Shown: positions 20,591-32,912, numbered from the stretch's first letter. The stretch: DNA of 64,000 nucleotides from Eutreptiella sp. 'Long Island Sound 2002' (GCA_964036045.1 OZ038381.1:110472922-110536921), one strand, 5' to 3'. The notes: generated by a model not told the origin, from the sequence alone. Program-made: numbers and translations.

Positions 20591-22027
20591 GTACTTTGGG
20601 AAACCTGCTTGTGAAAACCAATACGGGTATATAGGCAGTTTTAGGGGGGACCCCCGACCAAAAACCGTCCAGGAGCGAAAAAATGCGGTCAAACCACCCC
20701 AACCGGGTCTTGTTATTCAAAAAGCAGACACTTTTGCGGTGTCATTGCAAAAAAAAGCGCCGAAAACCGAGCCGGTGGCGCCAAGTTACCCCCCGGGTAC
20801 TTTGGGAAACCTGCTTGTGAAAACCAGTAGGGTTACGCAATTTTGGGGGGGACACCCGACCAAAAACCGTCCGGGAGCGAAAAAATGCGGTCAAAACACC
20901 CCAACCGGGTCTTGTTATTCGAAAAGCAGACACTTTTGCGGTGTCATTGCAAAAAAAAGCGTTGAAAACCAAGACGGTGGCGCCAAGTTACCCCCCGGGT
21001 ACTTTGGGAAACCTGCTTGTGAAAACCAGTAGGGTTACGCAATTTTTGGGGGGACACCCGACCAAAAACCGTCCGGGAGCGAAAAAATGCGGTCAAAACA
21101 CCCAACCAGGTCTTGTTATTCAAAAAGCAGACACTTTTGCGGTGTCATTGCAAAAAAAAAGCGCCGAAAACCGAGACGGTGTCGCCAAGTTACCCCCCGG
21201 GTACTTTGGGAAACCTGCTTGTGAAAACCAGTAGGGTTACGCAATTTTTGGGGGGGACTCCCGACCAAAAACGGTCCGGGGGCGCAAAAATGCGGTCAAA
21301 CCACCCCAACCGAGTCTAGTTATTCAAAAAGTAGACACTTTTGCGATGTCATTGCAAAATAAAGCGCCAAAAACTGAGCTGGTGGCGCCAAGTTACCCCC
21401 CGGGTACTTTGGGAAACCTGCTTGTAGAAACCAGTACGGTTAGGCAATTTTTGGGGGGACCCCCGACCAAAAACGGTCCGGGGGCGCAAAAATGCGGTCA
21501 AACCACCCCAACCGGGTCTAGTTATTCAAAAAGTGGACACTTTTGCGGTGCCAAGGGAAAAAAAAGCGCCAAAAACCGAGCCGGTGGCGCCAAGTTACCC
21601 CCCCGGGAGTTTGGGAAACCTGCTTGTAGAGACCAGTAGGGGTAGGCAATTTTTGGGGGGACCCCCGACCAAAAACGGTCCGGGGGCGCAAAAATGCGGT
21701 CAAACCACCCCAACCGGCTCTGGTTATTCAAAAAGTAGACAGTTTTGCGGTGATAATGCCCAAAAAAGCGCCAAAAACCGAGCCGGTGGCGCCAAGTAAC
21801 CCCCCCGGTACTTTGGAAAACCTGCTTGTAGAAACCAGTACGGTTAGGCATTTTTTGGGGGGACCCCCGACCAAAAACGGTCCGGGGGCGCAAAAATGCG
21901 GTCAAACCACCCCAACCAGGTCTAGTTATTCAAAAAGTAGACACTTTTGCGGTGCTAAGGGAAAAAAAAGCGCCAAAAACCGAGCCGGTGGCGCCAAGTT
22001 ACCCCCCCGGGAGTTTGGGAAAACTGC
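20591..22027 (+). repeat. Tandem array of ~202-bp units (seven copies)
   Basis: The unit start (GTACTTTGGGAAACCTGCTT or GAGTTTGGGAAACCTGCTT) recurs at 20591, 20797, 20999, 21201, 21404, 21606, 21808 and 22011, spacing 202-206 bp. Successive units diverge gradually, and units 5-7 share features that units 1-3 lack (GGGGGCGCAAAAATGCGG against GGGAGCGAAAAAATGCGG). Because the period is not a multiple of three, the ~97-residue frames through each unit are unlikely to be genes. Confidence 0.9.
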
Positions 22028-22044
22028 TTGTTGCACCATGGTAC
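22028..22044 (-). repeat. 17-bp inverted repeat bounding the array, right
   Basis: Exact reverse complement of 20560-20576. Confidence 0.85.
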
Positions 22045-22375
22045 CAAAACACCCAGACACCTTAAAAACACCCACTTTGCCCTACGTACACACTCCCTTC
22101 CCTCCCAAATACTGTCCGAATATGTGCATGCATGTCATGGGAGGGTGTGAGGCAGGGAAAGCGCAGCGCAAGTGTGAGAATGGCCCCGGGAATCGCCCGG
22201 GGCCTTTGCTTTTTTTAAAATTTTCGATCATACCTTGACAAATTAATATGCGCCATGTCTACGCTACGGGCCGCTTTTACCGCTGTCTAGTTGGGCAGAG
22301 CGCAAGTCGCCGGCGGCAGGGTCGTCGGTTCGATTCCCGGGCGCCCCAGGTGCTGCGCATTTGGCGGCGGCGCCA

Positions 22376-22464
22376 TTTTTCTGCCAGAAATCCGGCTCCG
22401 GCGGCTCTTTCTGCGGATAAGCCCTTATCCGCAGAAAAACGCATTTCTGCGGATAACACTTGCC
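22376..22464 (-). repeat. MULE right terminal inverted repeat
   Basis: Reverse complement of 17456-17545; 57 outermost bases identical. It is followed immediately by the second GTGCACAGG at 22465-22473. Confidence 0.92.
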
Positions 22465-22473
22465 GTGCACAGG
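22465..22473 (+). repeat. 9-bp target site duplication of the MULE, right copy
   Basis: GTGCACAGG, identical to 17447-17455. Confidence 0.9.
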
Positions 22474-25400
22474 GCTGTTGATCTGCGGCGGTCTGCGCAG
22501 GTCTGCGCCGATCTGCGCCGATCGGCGCTACCATCTGCCAGTGGAATGGGTAAGCAGAAATGACCTCTTAAGCAGATGGATCAGATCGGCTGAGCAGATC
22601 ACTCAGATACTAGCCGCCCGCTGAGCATCTGGCGCTGCAACTACCGGCAGCCACTGTGAAACTGCTCGCTGCTGCAATTAAAATCAGCGAAAGGCCCGAT
22701 TTTGTTGGATGTGCAACAGGTGACTGATTTCTTATACCTCTCGTAGTAGCTGCTTGCAATGTTTCAGGTAATGCTTGAACCATGACTTCCAACAGTGCGT
22801 CTTTACTTTGTGGATTAAGATTAGATTGCAGAAAAAGACAGAAACTCAATGAAATGGAGAGTATGTACGTCACGAGGATTAAGGAACATGCCTTTGTTCC
22901 TCTTCGAACAGCGTGTTGCTATAACCTTTCTGGAATATGATGGGATTAGAGAGAAAGACAGAGATTCCGCAAATGGGGAGTATGTATGTCACCTTGTATG
23001 AATGCTATTGCAAAGTGTTTCAAAGAGTAAAGGACATGCCTTTCTTACATGCCTGCTACATGAAAACCATCCATTTCCATCTTTCTTCACGCCCTTTTTC
23101 TTGTCTAAAATACATTTTTAATAGAAGGAACATATGCGTCTTGTCTTTCTTGCACTTGTGCCTCCAAATCTTTGCATTTTTCATTCGCCTTTCTCAGGTC
23201 TAGCATCTAGCTTCGAGCGTCTAGCATCAAGCAGCAAACATGAAGGTACTGTGCATATAACATGATCCTAAGGCGTCAACTAAACACATGGATTGGAACG
23301 TTTCAGAACACTAGTCACACTTCATTTTTTATGTTGCCTGTTGGCATGAATTGAGTCGTGCTAAACTAACGAGTGAGTGCTTCAAGTTTGGGATTTGGAA
23401 TGGGGAAGGGAGGTCCAAATTTCGCTCAAATAGTGGCCCCGTTGAAGAGGTGAAGAGGTACTTTTTGGCGAGTGTCGCATTCCCTTGTTCTTTAAATGTT
23501 AGATGTCCCTAGCCCAAGCCCAACCAACGATCTCCAACGGGGCGGAGGCTGTTACAATCGATGATGCCACCAACGTGCTCTTCGTGCGCCAATTGCCTCA
23601 ATTTTGCAGATTTGCAATTTTTCGGCAACCCTTTGAGAAGTATGACCCTTTGCATGTCCTCGTGGTTTGATCGCGGTGGGGAACTCGTGCCTGTACTAAC
23701 ATGGGGATACATCGACAACATATGAGAGGTTTCGGGCTCAAAACGCCCTCTACTTGCGCCTGTGAAACCTGTTCGGATCCCATTTGGCTGCACTGTTCCA
23801 TATGTCTGCGAAGTCTGCGATTGCAGCGATTTCGGATATAATTTCCGAAGAATTCCGAAATTATATTATTTGTAAACCACATGATGGAGGATTTATCAAG
23901 ACTCGAACCAGGACCTAGCTGGGTCCTAGTCTTGCGTAACGCATGGGAAATCACCGTTGAACAAAAACCGCTTGCTTTAGAAATGTGCGTCCATGGTTAC
24001 GCCGATTGTCCTGAAACACGGCTGGAAAAAGGCTCATTTTCACCTCAAAACGGACCACCGCGTGGCACCACGGCGTGGTACACGCCTTATTGAAGACCCA
24101 TTTGCCATCTTTTGATAGCCCAATCGCCATGAAAGAACAAGGGCCCTCATCGGAAACACCCGTTTGGTGTAGCGGCGATCGTGCTTAACTTTCCGGACGA
24201 TCGTGCTGAAAACAGCCGAAAACAGCCTAAAAACGGCCGTTTTTGGACAATAAATCGCCGTAAAACGGGCTAGACGGCTCGAAATGCAACGAAAATTTTT
24301 TGCGGTGATGCGACTTTGCTCCCCGGTCGTTTTGGGCTACTTGCCGGTTTTGACATACGGTGTGGTCGCAAGGACTTTTTAATCGCCTGCTGCTGCTTGG
24401 TGCTGCTGCTGCTGCTGCTAAAATGTGTTGCCCAGCCCTGGACCCTAAAAGCTGGTGTAAAACCTCGACAGGATAAACCCAGCTCGGTAAACATTTCTTG
24501 TTCGGACCAGGCTCGCTATGTGAGCGCGCGCCCTTCTCGTGTTCTTGGCCGTGTGCGCGTGCTCTCTGTTCCTCAATGCGGGCCGATCGTTTGAAAATTC
24601 TTCCCAATGGGTGCTAATAGTGTGGGATTGTATCATGTTGCAGAAATGGATACGAATTGGAAGCTACGGCAACTCCAGTGGAGGATAGAAGGCCCGGAAC
24701 TGCGAGCTGGCTAAACGCTCGTGTGGTGCCTCCGCCCACACCGGCTGTCGCCCTTTAGGGGACTGATACACGTTAATGGGCGCATGTGCTTTGGCAGTGC
24801 CACGCCTACGTGTATGGGGGATCACAAGTTCCTTAAAGTTGGAGGAGCCCTAGTGGAAGAAGAGTTGAAGTGGAAGGGGCTGAGGTAAGGCGCACCGGGC
24901 GGGGGCAAAGTAACTCGTTAGTTGCTCCGCCATGAATGTCTTGTATTTCTTTTTCTTGTCCTTTGTTGCCTTGCTTGTCAGTCATGGTAAAACAATCTTT
25001 GGAGATGGTGTTTGTGTGGAACATGTTGTGTGCACGTGCAGTGGGTGAACATGTTAAAGGTGGAGAATTGCACCTATGCCCTGGTTGCTAACCTCTTTTA
25101 TGGCGTCTTACTTCGTTGACATTCGGTGAATTCATATCATTGGTCGAACACGGTTGGTGATCCACTATCCCTGCTTTGTCAACAGGCAGTGTGGCATGAG
25201 GATAGCTCATTTGATTTGGCAATGGAGTGTAGGGATATTCGTCAACCCATGTCGGAGATCCTCACTTCAAGTGCATGCGTGCTCTCATGGGTCATGGCTA
25301 GGCGGAAGTCTCTCTCCAAATGCATGCTGCCATCGATCATGGCCAGGCTATGCGCTCGGGATTGGGTTTCGGTGAGGTTATCTCTCCTCAGCCATGGATT

Positions 25401-26954
25401 GGTTAGGTTCTCTCCCCTAGGCATGGATTGGTTAGGTTCACTCTCTTGGGCATGCATTGGTAAGGGTCTCTTTCTCAGGGCATGGACTGGGGCGGGACCA
25501 TCTCTCTCAAGGCCTGGATCGGGGCGGGACCATCTCTCTTGGAGGTGGGACAATCTCTCCTTGGGATAGGACAATCTCACCATGTGTCAGAATTGCTCTC
25601 ATTGAACCCGGGATATCTCTCCATGTGCACTCTCTCTGCGGGCTGGGTCTAGGTCTCCTCATGTGACCCGGAGCATCTTCTTACCCAAGCACTCTTGTCC
25701 AATCTCTCTCTAAGTAGCATGCATTGAATTGGTTCGGTGTCACACGAACATGCAATTAGGCAGTATTGGTTTCAGATATCCATGTGTGGATGGTTTCCAA
25801 TGCAGAAGACAATTTGTATTTGCCAATGCCTTCGGTTCCCAAGAAATTAGGCACCACGTGATGGGACTGAGTGGCATGTCGAGTTATGTAAGGGTACGAG
25901 GTGTATGTCGCGTGTTGGCTTTACACTTTGTTCGTGCCCTTGGTCCGCGATACTGTAACCGCAGCCCGGCAATTGGTATGCAGCATACACTAAACAGGGG
26001 AGGTTTGGTGGGCTGGCCCTTCTTGATGGCTTGTTCGCGAGCAGAAAGTAAACCCGCCAAGTTTATTCACTTGCTGGCCATTGTGTATGTTACCGCCAAG
26101 TTATAGGCACCCGGCGTTCGGTGTCAAGTACCGAGGCATTGCCAGCATGATGATATATGTGATGTGTCACACATGCCAGGTGTCAGGTATTGCCATGAGG
26201 TCACTGTCGTGAGTCATATTTGGTGATACCCATTGCAAACTATGTACATGTGATCATTGGTGATTCATGAGTGTGGACAAGTCATGTAAGTGGCCATGCC
26301 GTATTTTGTGTTCATGGAGGCCCTGGTGTCATGCTTGATCCACGCCGGGAACTTTTCTCATATTTCTCAATTCCAGCTTTTGCCGTCTTGTAGGCAAGAG
26401 TGAGGATGGGCCATGTGGGGCCATGCTCATGTTGAATGCAATGATGCTCTGTGTTGTATATCACTTCTTTGTGTTTTGCCATGTGGCATATGGACCTCAT
26501 TGATGTCACTTTGTCGCGCATGACCGCCCATGAGTTAAGGTCATTTTTCTTAATGTGCTGAATCGAAGTTGTGTTCACATGGTGTCATATGTCCGTAGTT
26601 CGATTGTGCATGGTACCAAAAATCGATTCTTGGAGTAGGGATGCAACATCGTCTTCCATAATCGCACATTCTTTTCCAGGGATTCACTTATACTTCTGTT
26701 TCTTCTTCTCCCTTTGCCCGACATTGTCTTATTTGTTTCTCTCTCCATGATCATGTCCATGTATTGATGAGGTTACACTCAACTCGATTTGGTGATCAAT
26801 CATTTGGATTCACTGGTCAAATTCATTCGAATTCATTGATCAACTGCTTGGTTCTTATTGCAAGGGTTGCCAAGGGTGTACCTCCGGGATTCGTTTCGAT
26901 TGTGTTACCAAGGATTGTACTTGCAAGAATTTTGGATTTTGGATTTTATAAAGC
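22474..26954. other. No gene recognised; may include the 5' LTR of G1
   Basis: About 4.5 kb without a convincing coding frame on either strand. It holds a GCT run near 24383-24416, a 16-bp palindrome AAAAACGGCCGTTTTT near 24230-24246, and the minisatellite at 25380-25570. Since the Gag of the Gypsy element G1 begins near 26955, its 5' LTR and leader probably occupy the right part, but the partner LTR is outside the window so the boundary cannot be set. Confidence 0.4.
25380..25570. repeat. ~30-bp degenerate minisatellite
   Basis: Six or so imperfect units of CTCTC...GGCATGGATTGGTTAGGTT, changing gradually into TCTCTC...GGATCGGGGCGGGACCA. No coding frame stands out. Confidence 0.7.
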
Positions 26955-28320
26955 ATGGAAGCATTGGTGAGGTCAAGGACGATGGGAGTCACGGGAAAGA
27001 GGGTGGAGAAATTCGGTATGGGTGGTAGAGCTCGCACTATGGCAGAGACTGGTCCTACAAATCTTCTTTATGGTAGCAGAGGTTTACCTGCCGCCTACCG
27101 CCACCCGGGGAGCTTCAGCCCTGATGAGCCCTGCCCAAGTGGACCCCGGGTCACCATTGACGATATTATCCGGGAGTCGTCGGTTGAAGCTCCAGAAGAA
27201 AGAGGATATTCGGAAAGAAGAATGGGTACCGACATGCAGGACATTGTCAGCTTTTGCGAAGGAAAATGTCGCAAACAATGTCATCTCCAAGCACCCGCGG
27301 GAGAATCTGGCGAGGTCACGAGTTGCAACAACGGCTCAAAGAGTAGGCGCTACCGCAAACGAGGTTCGCAAAAACCATTCAAGGGGGATGCGGAAACGGC
27401 GATGGAAATGATGCCGAGCCCCGTCCGCCGGATGTTCAGTGCTGCGTCGGATTCCGAGGGACATCAGACTTGCTATCATTCGGATAGCACCGGCATAGAG
27501 GCAGATTTCCCGGTGGGCCGGTCGCAAACCGCCCCAAGTCCTGAACTTCCTCATGACACAGAACGGGAATCATTGCTGCAAAGGGCAGCCACCACCAGAG
27601 TCCCGAGGCACACGGGCGATGGTGAAGAGGTTGGGAGGATGGACGCCGACGGGACACGCGACACCGGCTTGAGTAGAGGAGAAGAGCGTGGAGCTCCGGG
27701 AAAGCTGCCAGGGGATCGTGAAGGAGATGACCGCCATTGTGACCAGGACAACAAGAAGGCGGCGTGCGTGAAAGCTGTGAGTGGCGATCGCTGCCAATGC
27801 CATCCTCAGCGGAAGTTATCCCTAGGTGGGCAAAGATGCCATTATTCGGAAGATCGACAAGTTGGATGACACCACCTCTAGAATCCTTGAGGACGACGCC
27901 ATCTTCGACAATGATGTGAAGACAATTCGATTACATCCAGAGGACTACGAGGCCAAGCTGGGAAGCATGCTGGTACAACAGCAACGGGTGGTGGACAACA
28001 TGATCAAGTACTTAGAGACAGTCGAGAACAGGATGAGGGAGTTGGAGAAGCGTGGAGGAATTCCAACGCCCATCCCGGGACATGGTCCCGACGTGCCACG
28101 GGATCCGGCCCCGCAGTCGTTGCTGAGATGGGTGACGACCTTTAGGACAGCGGCAGAAGGAGTGGCGCCCATGGAAGGTCCCATGGAGTCGGCGCCTTAT
28201 GGGCCGCCACGGGTTGACCCCTCGCTAGGCACATCCCACTATTTTAGGCAAATGTCATGCTGGGGGAGAAGACGCCGGAAAAAGGCTCGGGGATGGGTAC
28301 CCCAAGCGGAATACCCGTGA
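26955..28320 (+). pseudogene. G1 Gag N-terminal region (frame-shifted)
   Basis: Coding similarity to G2 Gag moves between frames: 27022-27411 contains an Ala/Glu/Arg-rich stretch resembling the region of G2 near 38270-38410, and 27826-28320 encodes a coiled-coil-like segment (YEAKLGSMLVQQQRVVDNMI) matching in position the coiled coil of G2 near 39530-39780. No ATG-started continuous frame remains. Confidence 0.55.
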
Positions 28321-28339
28321 AGAGACCGTTGAGACCGAC

Positions 28340-30067
28340 ATGAGTAGTCCTCTAGCCGCGGCGACGTACGACGCCAGAGCTGCCTATGCCGCACGTGTGG
28401 ATGAAGAAGCCTCGAGGTCAGCGGCTTGGCGAGATGCTTCAAGTGGAGGAGCGGAAGATCCATGGGTGCGGGACCCGGGGTCGGGATTATGGACTATTGG
28501 AGGTCCGGGTGTGGGAGAAGCTGAGCCCCGGCCGCGTGAAGACCGGGAAATCAGGGGTGTGCATTCCCACTCCCCAAGCAATGGGAGTTCGGGAGGAATT
28601 GGCCTCGGGGTCGTCATCGCTTCGGACGTTGGGGATGCCGTGAGGTTGGATGACCTTCGGGGCGTGAAAATTTCCTACTACGACGCCAATCCTGCCAACC
28701 TCGACGACTTCATCCTCGATTGGGAAGATTTAGCCGAGGAAGTCGTGGGTGAGATGCGGCAGGATGCCCGCAGCACGTGGGCATGTCGCACTTTCCCACA
28801 CTGTTTGGCCTCGGAGCTAACGGCGGATTTACCTGATCAAATTCGGGACAAGAGGATCATTACGGAGGAGCAATGCCTCGATTGGTTGGAGCAAGAAGAA
28901 AGATTTGATGCTCAGAACCAAAAGTTGGACGATCTCCCGTCAATACCCTTCATCTTGGAACATGGAGAACAGCGGTTTAGGGATTGGAGGAGTTATCTCC
29001 GAAAGTACTGCTGGCTTCTGAAGCAAGTGGAAGATTGGTCCGAATCAAGCGAGATTTGCCATCTCTTGCGAGATGTACTACCATCATACTGGAAGAAGCG
29101 TGTGGAAGACGAAGAAAAGAAGCGGGCAAAGAAGCACTTGGCTGTATGCATTATGTTGCCGGAAGATCAGCATCCTCGTATCATGGAATATTTCCGGGGT
29201 TACCTGGGAGAGCCGGACCGGATGACCTCGATGAAGATTTCGGTCTATCTGGAGGTGTTCGGGGACACGGCCGGAGGATGTTTGCTGCGGCTCCATAATG
29301 TCGAGTAGAGAGGTGGAGAGAAGCTGAGGATGCAGATGATCCCTGCCCGCATGAGCCTGGACTCAATAGTCCAATACGTGAGCGTGGAATTGAAGCTTAA
29401 TTTGAAAAACGAGGCTCGCATTAGGGACCGTCACGGCCATGGGAATCGCAAGCGCCGCCACGATCGGCATTATCGCCAAATCCAAGAAGATCCGACCGTC
29501 GTTGAAGATACAAGTCAAAGTCCAGGGTCCGAGGATGGAAAGACATCGTCCGGCGGGGAGTACATGACTCGGGAAGATCATGAAGATGCACATTTCTTCG
29601 CGTTCGTGGCCTACAACACGAAGGCGCATGGTCATGACAAGGCCATGTGGAGGAAAGCACCACCCCGTCAAGGAAAGGAGCCGTGGAGAATTGAGAATTT
29701 CCCGTCGAGCTTTACCGAGTATCGGTGGCAACACGGTGGGTGCAGGGTTTGCTATGGGAAAGGGCGATCCCATAAGCACGACCACAAGACGTGCAAAGTG
29801 TACGAGCAGGACAAGCGGGCATACATCCAAGCCCACCCTGAAAAAGTCTCCAAGGAGAAGCAGATTGACGAAAGAAAAAAGAGACAAGCTGATGGAGGTC
29901 GACATGTGGAATCAACGCATGGTGGCGATCGGCGGTTTCGGCGAATTGATGAGGTTGCCGAGTCGCTAAGGAAGGCCATGGAGGACTTGAAAAATTTGTC
30001 AGAACGAATGGGAAGTCAAGGCCCAGGCGATTCGCAGCAGGATGGTGCTGCGGTAAACCGGACCTAG
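28340..30067 (+). pseudogene. G1 Gag capsid and knuckle, one in-frame TAG
   Basis: One frame runs 28340-30067, broken once by TAG at 29306-29308. The capsid-like part begins near 28650 (DLRGVKISYYDANPANLDDF) and aligns with G2 Gag KPPMYDGNPLNLDRFLEKLE. After the TAG, IPARMS is shared with G2 at the same place. Near 29735-29790 is CRVCYGKGRSHKHDHKTC, a CX2CX10HX2C arrangement conserved in G2 but unlike the usual retroviral CX2CX4HX4C. It would serve as the nucleic-acid-binding end of Gag. The C terminus is Lys/Arg/Glu-rich. Confidence 0.7.
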
Positions 30068-30236
30068 AGAAGCTTCCAAGGCGATGGGACACCGGAGGTC
30101 TCTCCGCCACAAATCAGCAAAATCGAAAGAAGGAAGGTACCTATGGTACCCAAGAGGGCTCTGGAAGAGCCAAGTAAGCTGAGCTTTGCGAGTCGCAGCC
30201 CATGGAACACCCTTCCAGGGGAAGTACATATGGATT

Positions 30237-31934
30237 CCCTAGAATACCATTCTAAGGCTATCGTTGTTCATTTCGTCTCAATGCAATTGTTTCAATTGTA
30301 CTCGGTTGTGGTAAATTGAATGCTTCAATCCCACAAGTGTGTTTTGCTCAGAAAATCACATTTTGGAGGCCAAAAGAAAACCCAAACATATACTACCTCA
30401 TGCAAAAATGAGTTTCCCACCAATGGCAAACCACCTCCCTACCTTTCCACAAAGACAAATGCACATAGGCACACCGATGGAACGGATTGAGGAAAATGAA
30501 CGTTAAATTGAACCACGATGCCCAATGGGGCACGATGAGGTGTGGCACGATGGGCTCGATTTATCTCACGTATTGAAGAACACATGACCACATGAGCACC
30601 CTCATACACCACATAGAATCAAAAAACTCATATACATTTGTAGAGCACGATGTCTCTTTCTTCTTCCTTGCTTCCTTAGCCTCATAGTCCCTACACCTTG
30701 CCAATGCCTGCGACTCATCTTTTTCACCATCGGCCCGCCGCACCGCTACTAGGGAGAGGTCATCGTCACCCGGGAATTGTGGAGGCATTAGCAACATTCT
30801 CCATCCGGGTTTTCGTGCTGTACGCCATAGATCCGGAGTGGCGTCGTCAAGGCTAGTGCCTTTGAGCCTACTTGCTTCGTAACCACAACATGCTACCAAT
30901 TCATTTGTCCCATCCATTCTCATTGGGACCCAAACCTTTTCTAGGTCGCCTAGCCGTAGTGGCCGTTCACCATCGTCATCCCCTTGTTCACCATTGTCAT
31001 CCCCTTGTTCACCATCGTCATCCCCTTCCCCTACCAAAGACTCCTTTGTTTGAGGCGCGTTAGTTCCCTCTTCAATCATTTCAATTCCTTCTTGGGGTTC
31101 ATTCACCATCGCATCCATCTTTGTGCCTTCCGCACTCTCATCCACTACAGCTTCCTCATCCTTTGGTATTGCTTTCACCTTGAACAATTTCTGAAAAAAA
31201 AGTATGTTGTCTACTTGGAAGTCTTGGTTGCCAAACAATTCTCGCTTTTGCGGAGAAGGTGGTACCAACTTGGGTTGTAAAGCTTTGGAGTTTTGCATAC
31301 CAATTTGGTGGCACACATAGGTCCACCAGTAGTTGCACCGCATCCGTTGGTGTGCATATCACACTTGGAACACCATTTATGACTTGTTGCGCACACATCT
31401 GGCGGTGGTCTCCATTGACTATTTTGTTGTGAACCTCATTCAACAAGTTCCGGTGCCGTGTTGTTTGACAAAAGAAGTTAGCCAATACGTTTCTGACCTC
31501 TTCACCAAAGAGATTGGGTGTGTTAGTGCTATCCAATAGCAACTCCCGTAGCCCACATGGGTCAAACAACCGTTGACAAGTCACCATGATCTATAGTAAT
31601 AAATAGAACATATTGTGTGTACTACTACTATTCAAGTTTCACGGACAGAGTTACGCACCACTCCCTGACATGTCAAAAGAAGTGGGTAAAGTTGTGCCAG
31701 TGGTACTACATTATTTTCCCCAACATTTTGCAGCCACGCACGTTCTTTTTCTGCTGTGCAACACTTTTTTTCTGTTCCTTTTTCAAACGACTGAGTGCGC
31801 GCGCGTGAATGCGGAAGCGCTCTGAGCTCGTGCATTTCTGTCCCTGTTCAATTGTGTTCAATTGGGTTAAATTGACAGATTCATCTGAGTTTAAATGAAA
31901 TTAACGATGGTAACCTTAAAACGGTAGTCTAGGG
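30237..31934 (-). mobile_element. TIR-bounded insertion in G1, ~1.7 kb
   Basis: Bounds are imperfect inverted repeats of about 40 bp: CCCTAGAATACCATTCTAAGG at the left (from 30237), matched on the other strand by CCCTAGACTACCGTTTTAAGG at the right (ending 31934). CTAG may be a 4-bp duplication or part of the TIR. The interior is AT-richer than G1 and holds minus-strand coding-like frames. It separates G1 Gag from protease, which in G2 are only about 300 bp apart, so it is an insertion. Superfamily unknown. Confidence 0.55.
30561..31587 (-). CDS. Unknown gene carried by the TIR element
   Basis: Two overlapping minus-strand frames. The first (31587 down to about 31200) looks coding (LRELLLDSTNTPNLFGEEVR ... 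QQVINGVPSVICTPTDAVQL) and ends near a possible donor TTCAAG|GTGAAAG. The second (31343 down to 30561) has an acidic repeat (GDDDGEQGDDNGEQGDDDGE) followed by LRLGDLEKVWVPMRMDGTNE and a basic end. An intron or frameshift joins them. No transposase motif was recognised, so the element may be non-autonomous and carry a host-derived or unknown gene. Confidence 0.35.
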
Positions 31935-31969
31935 TCTGGTTGCAGACAAATAAATGATGGCGAGACCAC

Positions 31970-32912
31970 GGAGAGCCGGGCGGATGGGCACCACCAGCCC
32001 AGGATCTACACCATCCGGGATCACACGCTTGCAGTATTGGTGCACCAAAACGTGCTAGAGTTGCATGCCGTGAGAGTTGTCTATACTCCACATGGAGACG
32101 AACGGCAGTTGCACTTGGAAGTGCGAGTACGGTGTGGGAAGGAAGAGGTTATTGCGGATGTATTGGTGGATACGGCTGCCCAAGTGAGCTTCGTTCTGAA
32201 GGGAATATTTTCGGAAGAATTTCTGAAGCCCAGCCGAAGACTGGTGCGCATGAAGGTCGCCAATGGTGAAATTATAGGTGGGGGTACCCATGAAGCCACT
32301 ATCGGCATGCAATTTTGGGAACACGATCGCTTGACGCGAGCTGATTTGTCGAAGCGGATCGTACTTTCCGGGAATTTTGATGCCGCGGATATTTCTGATT
32401 GGGATAGTTTTATGGGGTATGATTTTATGGTGAGCAACGCCATCGGAGCTCTTCCTCACCGTGCAACGTTGGTTGGAGAGGACAAGGACCCTCTTACTTG
32501 GCTATCTACGGACCATGCCCCAGGATTATCTCAGTGGACCGGAGATGAGGAGGAAAGAATCGTGCACGCGGTCAAGACTGTGAGTACCAAGTTCAATGGG
32601 GACCGCGGAGGTCATCTCATGGAATATGGCATGGCGCCAAAAGTGTACAATCGCATGGTTCAACAACTTGGAGGCGACAGCCCGGAGAGGGACGTATTTG
32701 CTTCCCGGGATGCCCCGCAGCTAAGGAAGTGTACGAGGCATTGGCACAAGGGGGAATCTGCGTGGTCAAAGCAGTGGCGATTGAAGGAGTTGGGGCCCAT
32801 GTACTTGCATGGTGCTCAAGAAGACACCAGACGTACGGTGAACAAGATTATTGCGGATAGAGCAATAGGTATGCTGGTTGTGGAGGGCATAGGATCTAGC
32901 CCATGTCCGTAG
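31970..32912 (+). pseudogene. G1 protease and Dam-like domain
   Basis: An open frame continuing from upstream of 32037. The retropepsin motif reads LVDTAAQVS (G2 has LVDTGAQVS), so the conserved Gly after Thr is replaced by Ala, which probably disables the enzyme. MGYDFM is the second flap-like protease motif. After about 150 residues a Dam-like region begins: DVFAS at 32691-32705, a conserved aromatic/Trp stretch (HWHKGESAWSKQW), and a degenerate site where G3 has NPPF. Ends in TAG at 32910-32912. Confidence 0.7.

Larger units (their letters stand above)
17456..22464 (+). mobile_element. Complete Mutator-like DNA transposon (MULE), 5009 bp
   Basis: Bounded by inverted repeats of about 89 bp (first 57 bp identical) and flanked by a perfect 9-bp direct duplication. 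It contains a spliced MURA-type transposase gene (17680-20374) with a DDE core and a SWIM zinc finger, then an array of ~202-bp tandem repeats (20591-22030). Structure, TIR length, duplication length and transposase family all agree, so it is an autonomous or formerly autonomous element. A frame change in the transposase gene (19380-19490) is either a second intron or a disabling lesion. Confidence 0.93.

Noticed and set aside
20457-22238. Repeated ~97-residue frames (PPGTLGNLLVKTS-type)
   Set aside because: They come from the ~202-bp tandem units; the unit length is not a multiple of three and frames close in each unit.
22285-22348. tRNA-like sequence with a B-box GGTTCGATTCC inside the MULE
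   Set aside because: The T stem pairs poorly, the A-box is only about 30 bases away and no 5' acceptor strand matches; perhaps a tRNA-derived fragment.
23815-23875. AT-rich inverted repeat around GAATTC (ATATAATTTCCGAAG...)
   Set aside because: Arms are offset by three bases around the centre and no element ends or gene are nearby.
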